Part shown: positions 1-7,199 of the stretch, in pieces
Numbering within the stretch: the stretch's first letter is position 1
Layout of the letters: the number at the start of each line of letters is the position of its first letter
Assembly: GCA_032229885.1 (NCBI GenBank)
Contig: JAVYAJ010000427.1
Span: 1-16,253, forward strand
Source of the DNA: Anammoximicrobium sp032229885
Lineage (GTDB): Bacteria; Planctomycetota; Planctomycetia; Pirellulales; Pirellulaceae
DNA: 16,253 nt
Direction: 5' to 3'
Notes under the pieces: model-generated
What the model saw: the letters and a program-made list of their open reading frames with translations, nothing else
Databases searched by the model: none
What the model was told of the DNA's origin: nothing
Translations under genes and position numbers: made by a program

Positions 1-1
1 A

Positions 2-214
2 TTGTTTACAACAACTGCCGCAAATCTTCAAACCGTCTGGCGTGCGGATTCCCCTGTTTTTCTCGCCTCAACCGGATTTCTGACAGACACGAGCTATGGC
101 GGCCCGGACAAATTGAACGGTCGCTATGTCGACGAGGCGAAATCCGTACACGGCTTCAAAGTCGAAGCGGGCAAGCCGACGGACCTGGGGCGGATCGACC
201 TGACGACCAAGTAA
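2..214 (+). CDS. C-terminal fragment of an unidentified protein (5' end outside the window)
   Basis: The frame is open from the left edge of the window to a TAA at 212-214, so this is the last ~70 residues of a longer gene. The TTG at position 2 is only the first possible start codon and is probably not the real start. The visible tail ends in FKVEAGKPTDLGRIDLTTK. A short beta-rich ending with a 'V..GKPTDLGRIDL' pattern is reminiscent of carboxypeptidase-regulatory-like (transthyretin-fold) tails of exported planctomycete proteins, but 70 residues are too few to assign a family. No catalytic motif is visible. Confidence 0.5.
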   Translation: MFTTTAANLQTVWRADSPVFLASTGFLTDTSYGGPDKLNGRYVDEAKSVHGFKVEAGKPTDLGRIDLTTK

Positions 215-545
215 CGCGCCCTAGCGGTGCGTCCTGCGCTGCCGAGTGACCGTGCGGGGCCCGATCGCCGCGCGGCGTGCCGCCCTCAGGCGGCTCCTGC
301 CGAACCAGCCCGAACAACCCCGTCCTCGAGGCAGCGTATCCGCGCAACCGGCAACGCGCCGAGTGACGAGAAAACTGACAAAGCACGAGCTAGTCCGGGG
401 CAAAGCCTGCTTTTTTAGGCCGCTCGACAACCGTGTGTCCGAACGGTCGCACGAGCCGGACGCGAGCCGTCCAGCCATTGGGCCCTAGCGCGCGAATATT
501 CGCCGGCCGTCAAACGACGCCATCCGACGAGGGAGCCAAGACATC
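215..545. other. Intergenic stretch without a recognisable gene
   Basis: About 330 bases lie between the leftmost gene and the MazG gene. The short open frames here give Arg/Pro-rich, low-complexity translations with no SD sequence, as expected from GC-rich non-coding DNA. A T-run at 411-416 follows only a 4-bp possible stem, so I do not call a terminator. The right end carries the ribosome binding site of the MazG gene (GAGGGA at 529-534). Confidence 0.5.
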
Positions 546-893
546 GTGACTGAACAGCCGTCGCCGACATTCGGCTCGTCTCAAACCACGCAGGTCGGCC
601 TGGCCGATTTTCAACGTTTGATCCGCGAGATGTATCTGGAAAAGGACATCGCGCGCGGCGTGGACGGGACGTTCATGTGGTTCATGGAAGAGGTTGGAGA
701 ACTGGCGGCCGCGCTGCGAGACGGGTCGCACGATGATAGAATGGGCGAGTTCGCCGACGTATTGGCCTGGTTGACGACGATGGCCAATGTCGTCGGCGTG
801 GATCTGAGCGACGCCGTGACGCGCAAATACGGCGCGGGGTGTCCGGGCTGCGGACATTTTGTGTGTTCGTGTTCGGCGGCGGAAAAACCGTAG
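546..893 (+). CDS. MazG-family nucleotide pyrophosphohydrolase with C-terminal Cys cluster
   Basis: A 115-aa protein of the all-alpha NTP pyrophosphatase (MazG-like) superfamily. Such enzymes hydrolyse (d)NTPs to the monophosphate and pyrophosphate, often as house-cleaning enzymes. The Mg-binding signature is visible: EExxE at E48-E49-x-x-E52 (EEVGE), then ExxD at E68-D71 in EFADVLAW. The length suits single-domain MazG proteins. The C-terminus adds CPGC (C99, C102) and CSC (C107, C109), a likely zinc-binding knuckle whose role is unknown. The start is GTG at 546, preceded by GAGGGA at 529-534 with an 11-nt spacer. The natural substrate cannot be read from the sequence. It stands alone, with 211 nt before the next gene. 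Confidence 0.88.
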   Translation: MTEQPSPTFGSSQTTQVGLADFQRLIREMYLEKDIARGVDGTFMWFMEEVGELAAALRDGSHDDRMGEFADVLAWLTTMANVVGVDLSDAVTRKYGAGCPGCGHFVCSCSAAEKP

Positions 894-1104
894 CGAGCGG
901 TCCGGGCGGGTCGGATCCGCCAACCGCCAGACCCGCACGGCATCGCGTCCGCGGCCAACGGACGCCCAAACGGGAAAAGTGATTTCGAACCGGGTCCTGA
1001 ATCTACGGTCCGCATCCGCGCGGATCCGCGAATGGCTTCCAACACTTCGACGAACCGTTTGTATCTTTGATCAGAACAGCGCGCGAGAGACCGAGAAGAC
1101 ACAG
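894..1104. other. Intergenic region upstream of the membrane-protein gene
   Basis: There are 211 bases between the MazG stop and the start at 1105. A 7-bp inverted repeat, GCGGGTC (906-912) with GACCCGC (930-936), lies just past the MazG stop, but no T-run follows, so it is at best a weak stem. The frame of the downstream gene is open through this stretch, but its translation is Arg/Ser-rich and precedes an obvious signal peptide, so I treat it as non-coding. Confidence 0.4.
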
Positions 1105-3465
1105 ATGGCTTTTCATTCCCGATCTTGGGCGCCGATGATTGTGTGGGGGTTGGGCATTGCGCTGACGCTGGGCGGCAGCGCGCCGGGGCGGGCCGATCAG
1201 GCGGTCCGCATCGCGTCGGTTCGAATCGGCTTCAACGGCCTGTACAAAGCGGGGCATTGGACGCCGGTCTGGGTGACGTTGGAAAACGCCGGTCCGAGCA
1301 TCGAGGTGGACCTGCGGCTCGGCACGCGCGATGGCGATGGCGTTCCGGCCGTTTTCCGACGACCCGAGGATCAGCGGCTGCGGTTGAACGCCGCCGGGAG
1401 CACGGTGGCCCTGCGGTACGTCAAAGCCGGTCGGGTCGGCGGGCGACTGTCGGTTTCCGTGGTGGGCGAACAGGAGGAACTGGCGGCGCGGACATTTGGG
1501 CTCGACGAACTCGGATCGGCCGAGCCCTCCACTTGCGAAGTGTTGGTCGGACTTGCTCCGGGGTTGAGATTGGACGAGGCTGTTCGCAAAGCCCGCCGCG
1601 ACCAGACATATCCGATTGCGCTGGCAACGGTCGACGATGCGCAGCGCCTGCCGGACGCGTGGTATGGGTACGACGGCGCCGACGTCGTAGTGGCGACGAC
1701 CAGTACGGCGGGCGTGCTCGAACAATTGACGGACGCCCAGTTCATGGCCTTGGACCATTGGCTGCGGCTCGGCGGGCGGCTGGTTCTGTGCGGCGGGCAG
1801 CGTGGCGCCGAAGTGCTCGCGCCGCCGAATCGTTTGGCGCGGTTTTCACCCGGGCGAACCGCCACGGCAATCACGCAGCGGGCGACTTCGGGCCTGGAGA
1901 GCTACGCCGGGGCCAGCGAGCGGCTGGACTCGATCGGCGGCCAGCGAGCACGGCGGTTCGGCGTGCCGATGACGGCGCTGTCCGACGTCCGCGGGGTGAT
2001 CGAAGCGGCCGAAGTGGGCGGCCCGATGGGCCGTTTGCCAACGATCATCCGGTTTCCCTATGGTCTGGGGCAGATCACGTTTCTGGCCTTCGATCCGGAA
2101 CTGCCGCCGTTCGACCAGTGGCAGGGCCGCACGGCCTTGATGGCCCGCGTCCTCCAGCTCGCCGGAATGACTCGGCGGGCCGGCAGCGACGTCGACTTGC
2201 GAATGGGCCAGGTCGCGCACCTGGGGTACGAAGACCTAGCGGGCCAGTTGTGGTCCGCGCTGGACCAGTTTTCCGGCGTCACGCGCGTCCAGTTTTCGTG
2301 GGTCGCCGGGCTGCTGGCGGTGTATATCGCGCTCGTCGGGCCGATCGACTATCTGGTGCTGCGTCGCTTTCGCGGCCAGTCCTGGACGTGGCTCACGTCA
2401 AGCCTGGTCGTGGCGGCGTTCTGTGGGCTGGCATACGTCGGGATGCGGCATCTATCGGGACAGGATGTCCACGTCAATCATGTCGATGTGGTGGACGTGG
2501 ATCTCGAACAGGGCGTGCGGCGCGGCTCGTCGTGGACTCATCTGTACAGCCCGGCGACGCGGAAGTTTGCCTTGGACTGGAAGCCGACCTTGGCCTTGGC
2601 CGCTGGCGCGCCGGAATCAGCTTTGCGGTCGGAGGCTGGCGAGCGTCCGGCGGCGGGCTTTGTCGAATCGACTGCTGGCGCATCCGCCGAAGCGCGCTCA
2701 ACCCCGGTCCCTGGCTCCTCCGCCCCTGGCTCCTCCGCCGGCGGTGTCCTCGCCTGGCAGGGCCTGCCGGGCAGCGGGATGGGCGGTCTGGAAAGCCGCA
2801 TCGGCAGCGGATTGTTTACCGAACCGTACACGATGACGTTGGGATTGGGGGGCTCGTCCGCGCCCACCGCGGAGATCGACGAGCTGCCGATCGAAGTCTC
2901 GGGAACCAAGAGCTTGGGCGGCGTCTGGTGGTCGCTGTCCGAGACGACCGCGACCCAACGGCTGCGCGCCAGCCCGCACGGTTTGCTGGCCGGCCAGTTG
3001 ATCAACCCGTTGGACTGCGAATTGACCGAATGTATGGTGGTCTACGAAAACTGGATGTATCCCGTAACCGGGACCCTGACGCCGGGCAAAGCCGTGTCGT
3101 TCGATGGCGTGTCGCCGAGGAATCTCGAATGGCATCTGTCGCGGCGGCGCGTGGTGGATACCAAAGATGTCGGGACGCCGTGGGACCAGGCCGGTGTGGA
3201 CGTGCCGCGAATCATGGAAATGATGATGTTTTATCAAGCCGCCGGCGGCGCCGCGTACACGCGGCTAACGCATCGCTACGAATCCCGGTTGGATCTGAGC
3301 GACCATCTGCGGACAGGGCGAGCGATTCTGGTTGGCCGCAGCACCGCAGCCGGCAGTTCTCTGGCGTCGCACGACCGTGCCTGGGACGCGAGCCACGAGC
3401 GGCGATGGGCTTTCTACCGTGTCGTATTCCCCGTAGACCGATCCGAAAGGGCCGCCGCGCCGTGA
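1105..3465 (+). CDS. Exported/membrane protein of unknown function, coupled to an ABC ATPase
   Basis: A 786-aa protein. The ATG at 1105 was chosen because GAGAAG (1093-1098) lies 6 nt upstream and a signal peptide starts there: a basic N-region, the hydrophobic core MIVWGLGIALTLGG, and likely cleavage after A30 (GRA-DQ). Residues ~31-398 form an extracytoplasmic domain with a stretch (WLRLGGRLVLCGGQRG) that looks like the GATase-like folds in related proteins. Two membrane segments follow, ~399-419 (containing GPIDY, G412-Y416) and ~430-447, separated by the basic loop RRFRGQSW, which fits positive-inside topology. About 340 residues then return to the outside, including a Ser/Ala/Pro-rich stretch encoded around 2640-2750. 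The stop overlaps the GTG start of the ABC ATPase gene, so the two are probably co-translated. GPIDY-type membrane proteins beside ABC ATPases recur in planctomycetes (my recollection). The substrate is unknown. Confidence 0.75.
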   Translation: MAFHSRSWAPMIVWGLGIALTLGGSAPGRADQAVRIASVRIGFNGLYKAGHWTPVWVTLENAGPSIEVDLRLGTRDGDGVPAVFRRPEDQRLRLNAAGSTVALRYVKAGRVGGRLSVSVVGEQEELAARTFGLDELGSAEPSTCEVLVGLAPGLRLDEAVRKARRDQTYPIALATVDDAQRLPDAWYGYDGADVVVATTSTAGVLEQLTDAQFMALDHWLRLGGRLVLCGGQRGAEVLAPPNRLARFSPGRTATAITQRATSGLESYAGASERLDSIGGQRARRFGVPMTALSDVRGVIEAAEVGGPMGRLPTIIRFPYGLGQITFLAFDPELPPFDQWQGRTALMARVLQLAGMTRRAGSDVDLRMGQVAHLGYEDLAGQLWSALDQFSGVTRVQFSWVAGLLAVYIALVGPIDYLVLRRFRGQSWTWLTSSLVVAAFCGLAYVGMRHLSGQDVHVNHVDVVDVDLEQGVRRGSSWTHLYSPATRKFALDWKPTLALAAGAPESALRSEAGERPAAGFVESTAGASAEARSTPVPGSSAPGSSAGGVLAWQGLPGSGMGGLESRIGSGLFTEPYTMTLGLGGSSAPTAEIDELPIEVSGTKSLGGVWWSLSETTATQRLRASPHGLLAGQLINPLDCELTECMVVYENWMYPVTGTLTPGKAVSFDGVSPRNLEWHLSRRRVVDTKDVGTPWDQAGVDVPRIMEMMMFYQAAGGAAYTRLTHRYESRLDLSDHLRTGRAILVGRSTAAGSSLASHDRAWDASHERRWAFYRVVFPVDRSERAAAP

Positions 3466-4394
3466 TCGAAACGCATGATTTAACAAAGAAGTATGGCGAT
3501 CTGTTCGCGATCCGCGCGATCGAACTCAAACTGGACGAGGGCGATCTGTTCGGGTTCATCGGACCCAACGGCGCCGGCAAGACCACGACCATGCGGATCA
3601 TCGCCACACTGCTCAACCCGACCTGGGGCGAGGCTTACGTGTGCGGCAATTCGATCTATACCCGCCCGAAGGAAATCCGTCGACTGGTCGGGTACATGCC
3701 CGACTTCTTCGGCGTCTACGACGATATGCGGGTGATCGAATATCTCGAGTTTTTTGCCGCCGCCTATCGCATTCGGGGCGAACGGCGGCGCCGGCTGTGC
3801 AACGAGATGCTCGAGATCGTGGATCTGGACTTCAAACGGGACGCCTACGCCAACACCTTGTCGCGCGGCCAGACGCAGCGGCTTGGCCTCGCCCGCACCC
3901 TGTTGCACGATCCCCAGGTGTTGTTGTTGGACGAGCCGCTGAGCGGACTCGATCCCCGCGCCCGGATCGAGATGCGAAACTTGCTGCGACGCCTGGGACA
4001 GATGGGCAAGACCATCATCGTCTCGAGCCACATCCTGCCCGAGCTGGCCGATGTCTGTAACAAGATCGGGATCATCGATCGCGGCGTGCTGAGCGTCAAT
4101 GCGTCGGTCGCGGACGTCATGAAACAGGTTCGTGAACGGATCGTGCTGCATATCGCGGTCAAGGACGATCCGCCGGCCGCCGCCCGGCTGCTCGAGGCCG
4201 CCGTGCAGGTCGAACGGGTCGAACTGATGGATCGTCGTCTGATCGTCACGCTGAAACCGGATGCCGATGATTACAGCGGATTGCCGACGTGGCTGATCCA
4301 GCAGGGTCATCGACTGACCTTGTTCCGCGAAGAGGACGTCAGCCTCGAGTCGGCCTTTATGGCGCTGACCAAAGGCATGGGCGCCAAGACCTGA
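3462..4394 (+). CDS. ABC transporter ATP-binding protein (ABC-2 / CcmA type)
   Basis: A 310-aa nucleotide-binding subunit that would power a membrane transporter from the cytoplasmic face. Motifs appear in order: Walker A GPNGAGKT (G34-T41), ABC signature LSRGQ (133-137), Walker B VLLLDE with D157 and catalytic E158, D-loop SGLD, and H-loop H190 in SSH. Residues after ~225 form a C-terminal extension (RERIVLHIAVKDDPP onward) typical of the CcmA/DrrA-like group that works with ABC-2 permeases. The GTG start at 3462 shares bases with the upstream TGA (GTGA), so translation is coupled to the exported protein. No ABC-2 permease is encoded on either side within the window, so the partner is either the two-TM upstream protein or something encoded elsewhere. 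Confidence 0.92.
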   Translation: MIETHDLTKKYGDLFAIRAIELKLDEGDLFGFIGPNGAGKTTTMRIIATLLNPTWGEAYVCGNSIYTRPKEIRRLVGYMPDFFGVYDDMRVIEYLEFFAAAYRIRGERRRRLCNEMLEIVDLDFKRDAYANTLSRGQTQRLGLARTLLHDPQVLLLDEPLSGLDPRARIEMRNLLRRLGQMGKTIIVSSHILPELADVCNKIGIIDRGVLSVNASVADVMKQVRERIVLHIAVKDDPPAAARLLEAAVQVERVELMDRRLIVTLKPDADDYSGLPTWLIQQGHRLTLFREEDVSLESAFMALTKGMGAKT

Positions 4395-4657
4395 GCCGGG
4401 GTCGGACGGCCTCCTGCGCCGTGCACGCCCGCGCGGCTGTGGATCGCAGCGGACCAAGGCGGCCGGGCGACCCACAGTTCACGAACCGCTCACGGCGCGT
4501 TCGGGACCGCGCAGGTTCAAGAGTGCGCCCGATAAGCAACAGATGGTCGTCGCCACATCGGCGCGCGCGTCGCTGAACGGGGATCTGGCTACCGAACCGG
4601 ACGGCGAGTTGTCATCGAGGCTCGACGCAAGAGCAGGCCGTCTTTGTCGAGGATGCC
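4395..4657. other. Intergenic region, nothing recognised
   Basis: There are 263 bases between the ABC ATPase and the DUF4236 gene. I see no clear terminator or promoter. An open frame starting at 4543 runs through the region and overlaps the DUF4236 gene out of frame, but its translation is Arg-rich and has no SD. Confidence 0.35.
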
Positions 4658-4924
4658 ATGGGCTGGTCGTATCGCAAATCGATTTCCCTGGGGCCGTTCC
4701 GAATCAACCTCAGCAAGTCCGGCGTCGGTTATTCCGTAGGGGGCCCAGGCTTTCGGACAGGCGTCAATGCGTCCGGGCGGAAATATACATCCGTGAGCGT
4801 CCCCGGGACGGGACTGCGCTATTACAAGAGCAAGAAAAAATCGCCCAGCGGGTGTTTGGTCGTGCTGGCCATGGCCCTCGGTTGTCTGGCGAGTCTGTCG
4901 TGTGCTGTCGCTCTGATCTGGTGA
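4658..4924 (+). CDS. DUF4236 domain-containing small membrane protein
   Basis: An 88-aa protein. Residues ~3-56 match the DUF4236 pattern: the opening W.YRKSISLGPFRINLSKSGVGYSVG, then a Gly-rich segment, then SVPGTGLRYY. A basic stretch (KSKKK) is followed by a hydrophobic C-terminal helix (~LVVLAMALGCLASLSCAVALI), which probably anchors it in the membrane. The ATG at 4658 has GAGGA at 4649-4653 with a short 4-nt spacer. The function of DUF4236 is unknown; the domain occurs in many bacteria fused to assorted partners. The next gene starts 10 nt after the stop, suggesting co-transcription. Confidence 0.85.
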   Translation: MGWSYRKSISLGPFRINLSKSGVGYSVGGPGFRTGVNASGRKYTSVSVPGTGLRYYKSKKKSPSGCLVVLAMALGCLASLSCAVALIW

Positions 4925-4934
4925 GGTACCTGCA

Positions 4935-5255
4935 ATGAGACCACACGTTATTCGCGTGCTGCGAACGATGTCTTCCGAGCGGATCCTGCTGCAACGGGAG
5001 GATGGCCAGGACTGTGCCGCGGTAGATTTGCACTATCTCCGTGACGGCAGCGTCGCCGGAACCGTGTTCCTGTTCGAGGATGGCGGCGTCACCGACGAGA
5101 TGGCGCCCGCCTTGCTGCAGTTCATCGACGAAGCCCTGCTGCCCGAGGTCAGCTTGGATGAATGCAACCTTTCGTTCACGGTCGTCCGCGGCCATGTCGT
5201 CGGCGATTTTCAGCGAGACCGAGGTGGCGATGCGGCCGCGGACACCTCGCGCTAG
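4935..5255 (+). CDS. Small acidic conserved-looking protein, function unknown
   Basis: A 106-aa protein starting with ATG at 4935, 10 nt after the DUF4236 stop, with GTGAGGT just upstream as SD. The composition is that of a soluble folded protein: acidic, with alternating hydrophobics (VAAVDLHYL-like, GTVFLFEDGGVTDEMAPALLQFIDEALLP, LSFTVVRGHVVGDF). There is no signal peptide or membrane helix. I do not recognise a named family, though similar short proteins seem to occur in planctomycetes (memory only). The last ~12 residues are charged and low-complexity. The antisense frame through this region is a shadow. Confidence 0.65.
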   Translation: MRPHVIRVLRTMSSERILLQREDGQDCAAVDLHYLRDGSVAGTVFLFEDGGVTDEMAPALLQFIDEALLPEVSLDECNLSFTVVRGHVVGDFQRDRGGDAAADTSR

Positions 5256-5498
5256 CGCGGCGCGCCACGTCACGGCGATGCACGGCCACACCAGCCGTCC
5301 CAGGTTGTGAGACGCGACGAACGTCGGACTGGCTTATTCGCGAGCCTCTCGTGCGCTCGTCAGGCAAACGAGGTCGGGCAGCCGATGTGTCCTTGGTGGA
5401 CGCGGCGAGCTTTCGCGCGCCAAACGCGAGCCTTGCGCGACGTCCGCGGGCACGTTGGTCGAATCGCGCGCGCCGAGTTCCATCGCTCATTTCCGCGT
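5256..5498. other. Convergent intergenic region
   Basis: There are 243 bases between the plus-strand small gene and the 3' end of the minus-strand response regulator. No hairpin followed by a T-run is evident on either strand, so the terminators of the two convergent units are not identified. Confidence 0.3.
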
Positions 5499-6131
5499 TC
5501 AGATCAGACCGCGCTTCATCAGCCAGACGGCAGCCGCGGTACGATCAGGCATGTCGAACTTTCGCAGGATATTCTGCACGTGCTCTTTGACGGTTTCAAC
5601 GCTGATCTGCAACGAATACCCGATCTCACGATTGCTGAGGCCATAAGCCAGATGAACCAACACCTGATATTCGCGGCGAGTCAGCGGCACCTCGTCGGCC
5701 TTGGGGTCGCGTCGGGCTTGGAGTTTGGCCTTGATTTGGGTGATCGCAGCGTTCGCCGGCGGATCCTCGTTTCGAGCCGCCCGGCGGACCGCGGCGGCAA
5801 ACGCTTTGGCGGGGGTATCTTTAAGCAGAAAATCGGACGCGCCCAACGCAGCCGCGCGCGCGATGTAGCTCGGATTATCGTGGGCCGACATCATGATGAC
5901 CCGAGGAGATGTCGCGCCGTTGCGAATGCGCTCGAAGGCATCCAAGCCGTCGAGCTCGGGCATCAAGACATCCATCAAGACCACGTCGGGTTTGAGTTTC
6001 TTGACCCTCGCGACGGCGGCCGCCCCCGTTGCGGCCTCGCCGACAATCTCGATATCCTCTCCACTCAGGGCACTCGCCAGCCCTTTGCGAATGACTTCCT
6101 GGTCGTCGACCACAACCACTCTGATTGCCAC
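5499..6131 (-). CDS. NarL/FixJ-family response regulator (receiver + LuxR HTH)
   Basis: A 210-aa DNA-binding response regulator. The receiver domain (~1-120) has the acidic pair D9-D10, phospho-acceptor D54 (VVLMDVLMPELDG), S82 (MMSAHD) and K104 (FLLKD). After a linker (~121-145), a LuxR-type HTH follows: LTRREYQVLVHLAYGLSNREIGYSLQISVETVKEHVQNILRKF. Phosphorylation by a cognate histidine kinase should control binding, but no kinase gene is in the window, so it is an orphan here. I chose the GTG at 6131 because AGAAGG (6145-6140 on the minus strand) lies 8 nt upstream. The GTG at 6140, three codons earlier, overlaps that SD and is less likely. The long plus-strand frame across this gene is an antisense shadow. 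Confidence 0.93.
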   Translation of the reverse strand: MAIRVVVVDDQEVIRKGLASALSGEDIEIVGEAATGAAAVARVKKLKPDVVLMDVLMPELDGLDAFERIRNGATSPRVIMMSAHDNPSYIARAAALGASDFLLKDTPAKAFAAAVRRAARNEDPPANAAITQIKAKLQARRDPKADEVPLTRREYQVLVHLAYGLSNREIGYSLQISVETVKEHVQNILRKFDMPDRTAAAVWLMKRGLI

Positions 6132-6560
6132 GGTAATCACCTTCTCTGTTCAAAAACGCGACCGATGCTACGACCGCTGCCGCCCGAAAGTCGACACCCC
6201 CCAACGTATACCTGCTCGATTCTACTCGCCCGGGACAACCGGGCGTGTTGGATCCAGATCCCGTCGGCCAGCGACAAACTCGCATCTGGTCCAGCGAGCA
6301 ATTGTCTACAAAATACGCTTCTTCTCAGCAGTATACTAGTGCCAGTGTGTGGCCAGGCTCGTTTTTCCAAGCCACCCCGCTTCCGCCGGTCGGGTGCGGA
6401 GCCGAATGACCGAACGCACGACAACGGCGGCGAGGCATCCGTAGATTGACGCCTCTTCTGTGAGGCGGGGCGCGCCGAGCCACCCAAGAGTTGACCCCCA
6501 TCGCGCGCCCTGCCCAGGGTCCGGCGACGATATTCCCAGACGCTCGCGGAAGCCTGCGGC
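6132..6560. other. Upstream region of the response regulator; no gene
   Basis: About 430 bases separate two minus-strand genes. It should hold the promoter and 5' leader of the response regulator and the terminator of the PHA-system gene, but I cannot point to a convincing -35/-10 pair or a T-tailed hairpin. The AGTATACT palindrome at 6330-6337 could serve as a -10 on either strand but lacks a -35 at proper spacing. A perfect 7-bp hairpin lies in the presumed leader at 6227-6245. Confidence 0.4.
6227..6245 (-). repeat. Perfect short inverted repeat in the response-regulator leader
   Basis: CGCCCGG (6227-6233) and CCGGGCG (6239-6245) form a 7-bp GC stem with a 5-nt loop about 100 nt upstream of the response regulator start. 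No T-run follows, so it is not an intrinsic terminator. It may be an operator or an mRNA hairpin, or chance in GC-rich DNA. Confidence 0.3.
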
Positions 6561-6863
6561 TCAAGCGAGCTTTTGGGCAATCTCGCCGGCGATCGATCGT
6601 TCGATCATGCCCTTGAACGGAGCCGCTAACAACGGCAACTGACCTTCGACGCGCGCCGAGTCGTGTTCGACCGTCAGCGTACCCGTGATCGTGAGTCCAT
6701 TCGTGGACATCGAGAAAGTCAGGATGTTGTTCACCCAGCCCCCGTCGGTCGCCGAGATCTGGTCCGCATATCGCCGTTGGACGGATTCGACCAGCGTCTT
6801 CAAACGGCTGGTGGCTTCGACCTGTCCCAGGGCGTGGGGAACTTGCGCATGAAAAGCAGGCAT
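6561..6863 (-). CDS. Polyhydroxyalkanoic acid system family protein (PHA_gran_rgn-like)
   Basis: A 100-aa soluble protein resembling the polyhydroxyalkanoic acid system family, small proteins named from PHA granule clusters whose biochemical role is poorly known. Visible features are an N-terminal helix with LGQVEATSRLKTLVESVQRRYADQI, then WVNNILTFSMSTNGLTITGTLTVEHDSARVEGQLPLLAAPFKGMIERSI, matching the family's helix plus beta-sheet layout and usual ~90-100 aa length. The ATG at 6863 was chosen for its strong SD (GAGGAG, plus-strand 6870-6875) at 6 nt. The open frame continues 76 codons upstream, but that part is Arg-rich and unlike protein. A promoter candidate precedes it. No PHA synthase gene is in the window. 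Confidence 0.8.
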   Translation of the reverse strand: MPAFHAQVPHALGQVEATSRLKTLVESVQRRYADQISATDGGWVNNILTFSMSTNGLTITGTLTVEHDSARVEGQLPLLAAPFKGMIERSIAGEIAQKLA

Positions 6864-6926
6864 AGGCAGCTCCTCTGAGGATTGTCGGTGTGCGCAAGTC
6901 GGCAACTCGCTCCTGCGCCGCGAAGC

Positions 6927-6955
6927 ATTGTGGTGCACCACGCAGCGTGTGTCAA
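6927..6955 (-). promoter_or_regulatory. Sigma70-type promoter candidate for the PHA-system gene
   Basis: On the minus strand, a perfect -35 TTGACA (6955-6950) is followed after exactly 17 nt by CACAAT (6932-6927), which matches four of six -10 positions. Transcription would start near 6920, giving a leader of ~55 nt before the ATG at 6863. The match was found by eye, and planctomycete promoters are often poor matches to the E. coli consensus. Confidence 0.5.
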
Positions 6956-7099
6956 GTACAGGCGACGAAATCCCAGCCGCGGCGCCGCCACGTCGCCCTC
7001 GCACGGGGCGATACCGTCCGACCGAGCCGTCCGGCTCGCCATTTTCACGTTTGCCCGGGGCTCTGGCTCTCGGACAAGCGCGAATCCTCAAGAAACGGA

Positions 7100-7134
7100 A
7101 AAACCCGCGAAATCATCGGGAAATCGCGGGTTTT
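7100..7134 (-). terminator. Intrinsic terminator downstream of the tRNA-His fragment
   Basis: AAAACCCGCGA (7100-7110) pairs with TCGCGGGTTTT (7124-7134): an 11-bp perfect stem with a 13-nt loop and T-runs at both outer edges, so it could work in either direction. It lies ~20 nt past the 3' end of the minus-strand tRNA fragment, where a native tRNA terminator would be. The stretch further left belongs to the PHA-system gene's upstream region. Confidence 0.75.
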
Positions 7135-7152
7135 CCTGGGTTTTCTTCGAGG

Positions 7153-7199
7153 GGTGGCTGAGGGGATTCGAACCCCCGACCCTCAGAGCCACAATCTGA
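7153..7199 (-). tRNA. 3' half of a tRNA-His gene (partial; probable attachment-site remnant)
   Basis: Read on the minus strand, TCAGA-TTGTGGC-TCTGA forms a complete anticodon arm with anticodon GTG (His). A 5-nt variable loop (GGGTC), a T arm GGGGG-TTCGAAT-CCCCT, the 3' acceptor strand CAGCCAC and discriminator C follow; C73 is characteristic of tRNA-His. On the 5' side the sequence is not a D arm, and no GTGGCTG acceptor strand pairs with the 3' end, so the gene is only half present and cannot make a functional tRNA. A piece starting at the anticodon stem and ending at the 3' terminus is what tyrosine-recombinase integration into a tRNA gene leaves at the distal end. An assembly error is possible but less likely. 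Confidence 0.85.

Noticed and set aside
395..420. Possible terminator around the T-run at 411-416
   Set aside because: Only a 4-bp stem can be drawn, with the T-run in the loop.
859..1104. N-terminal extension of the exported protein
   Set aside because: The 82 extra codons are basic and low-complexity and precede a clear SD and signal peptide at 1105.
6328..6344. Sigma54-like TGGCAC...GC on the minus strand
   Set aside because: The spacing between GG and GC is 12 nt instead of the required 10.
5307..6449. 380-codon plus-strand open frame across the response regulator
   Set aside because: It is antisense to a gene with complete receiver and LuxR motifs. Its translation has no family signature and arises from high GC.
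7153..7199. A complete functional tRNA-His gene
   Set aside because: No D arm or pairing 5' acceptor strand exists upstream on the minus strand; the sequence diverges right after the anticodon stem.
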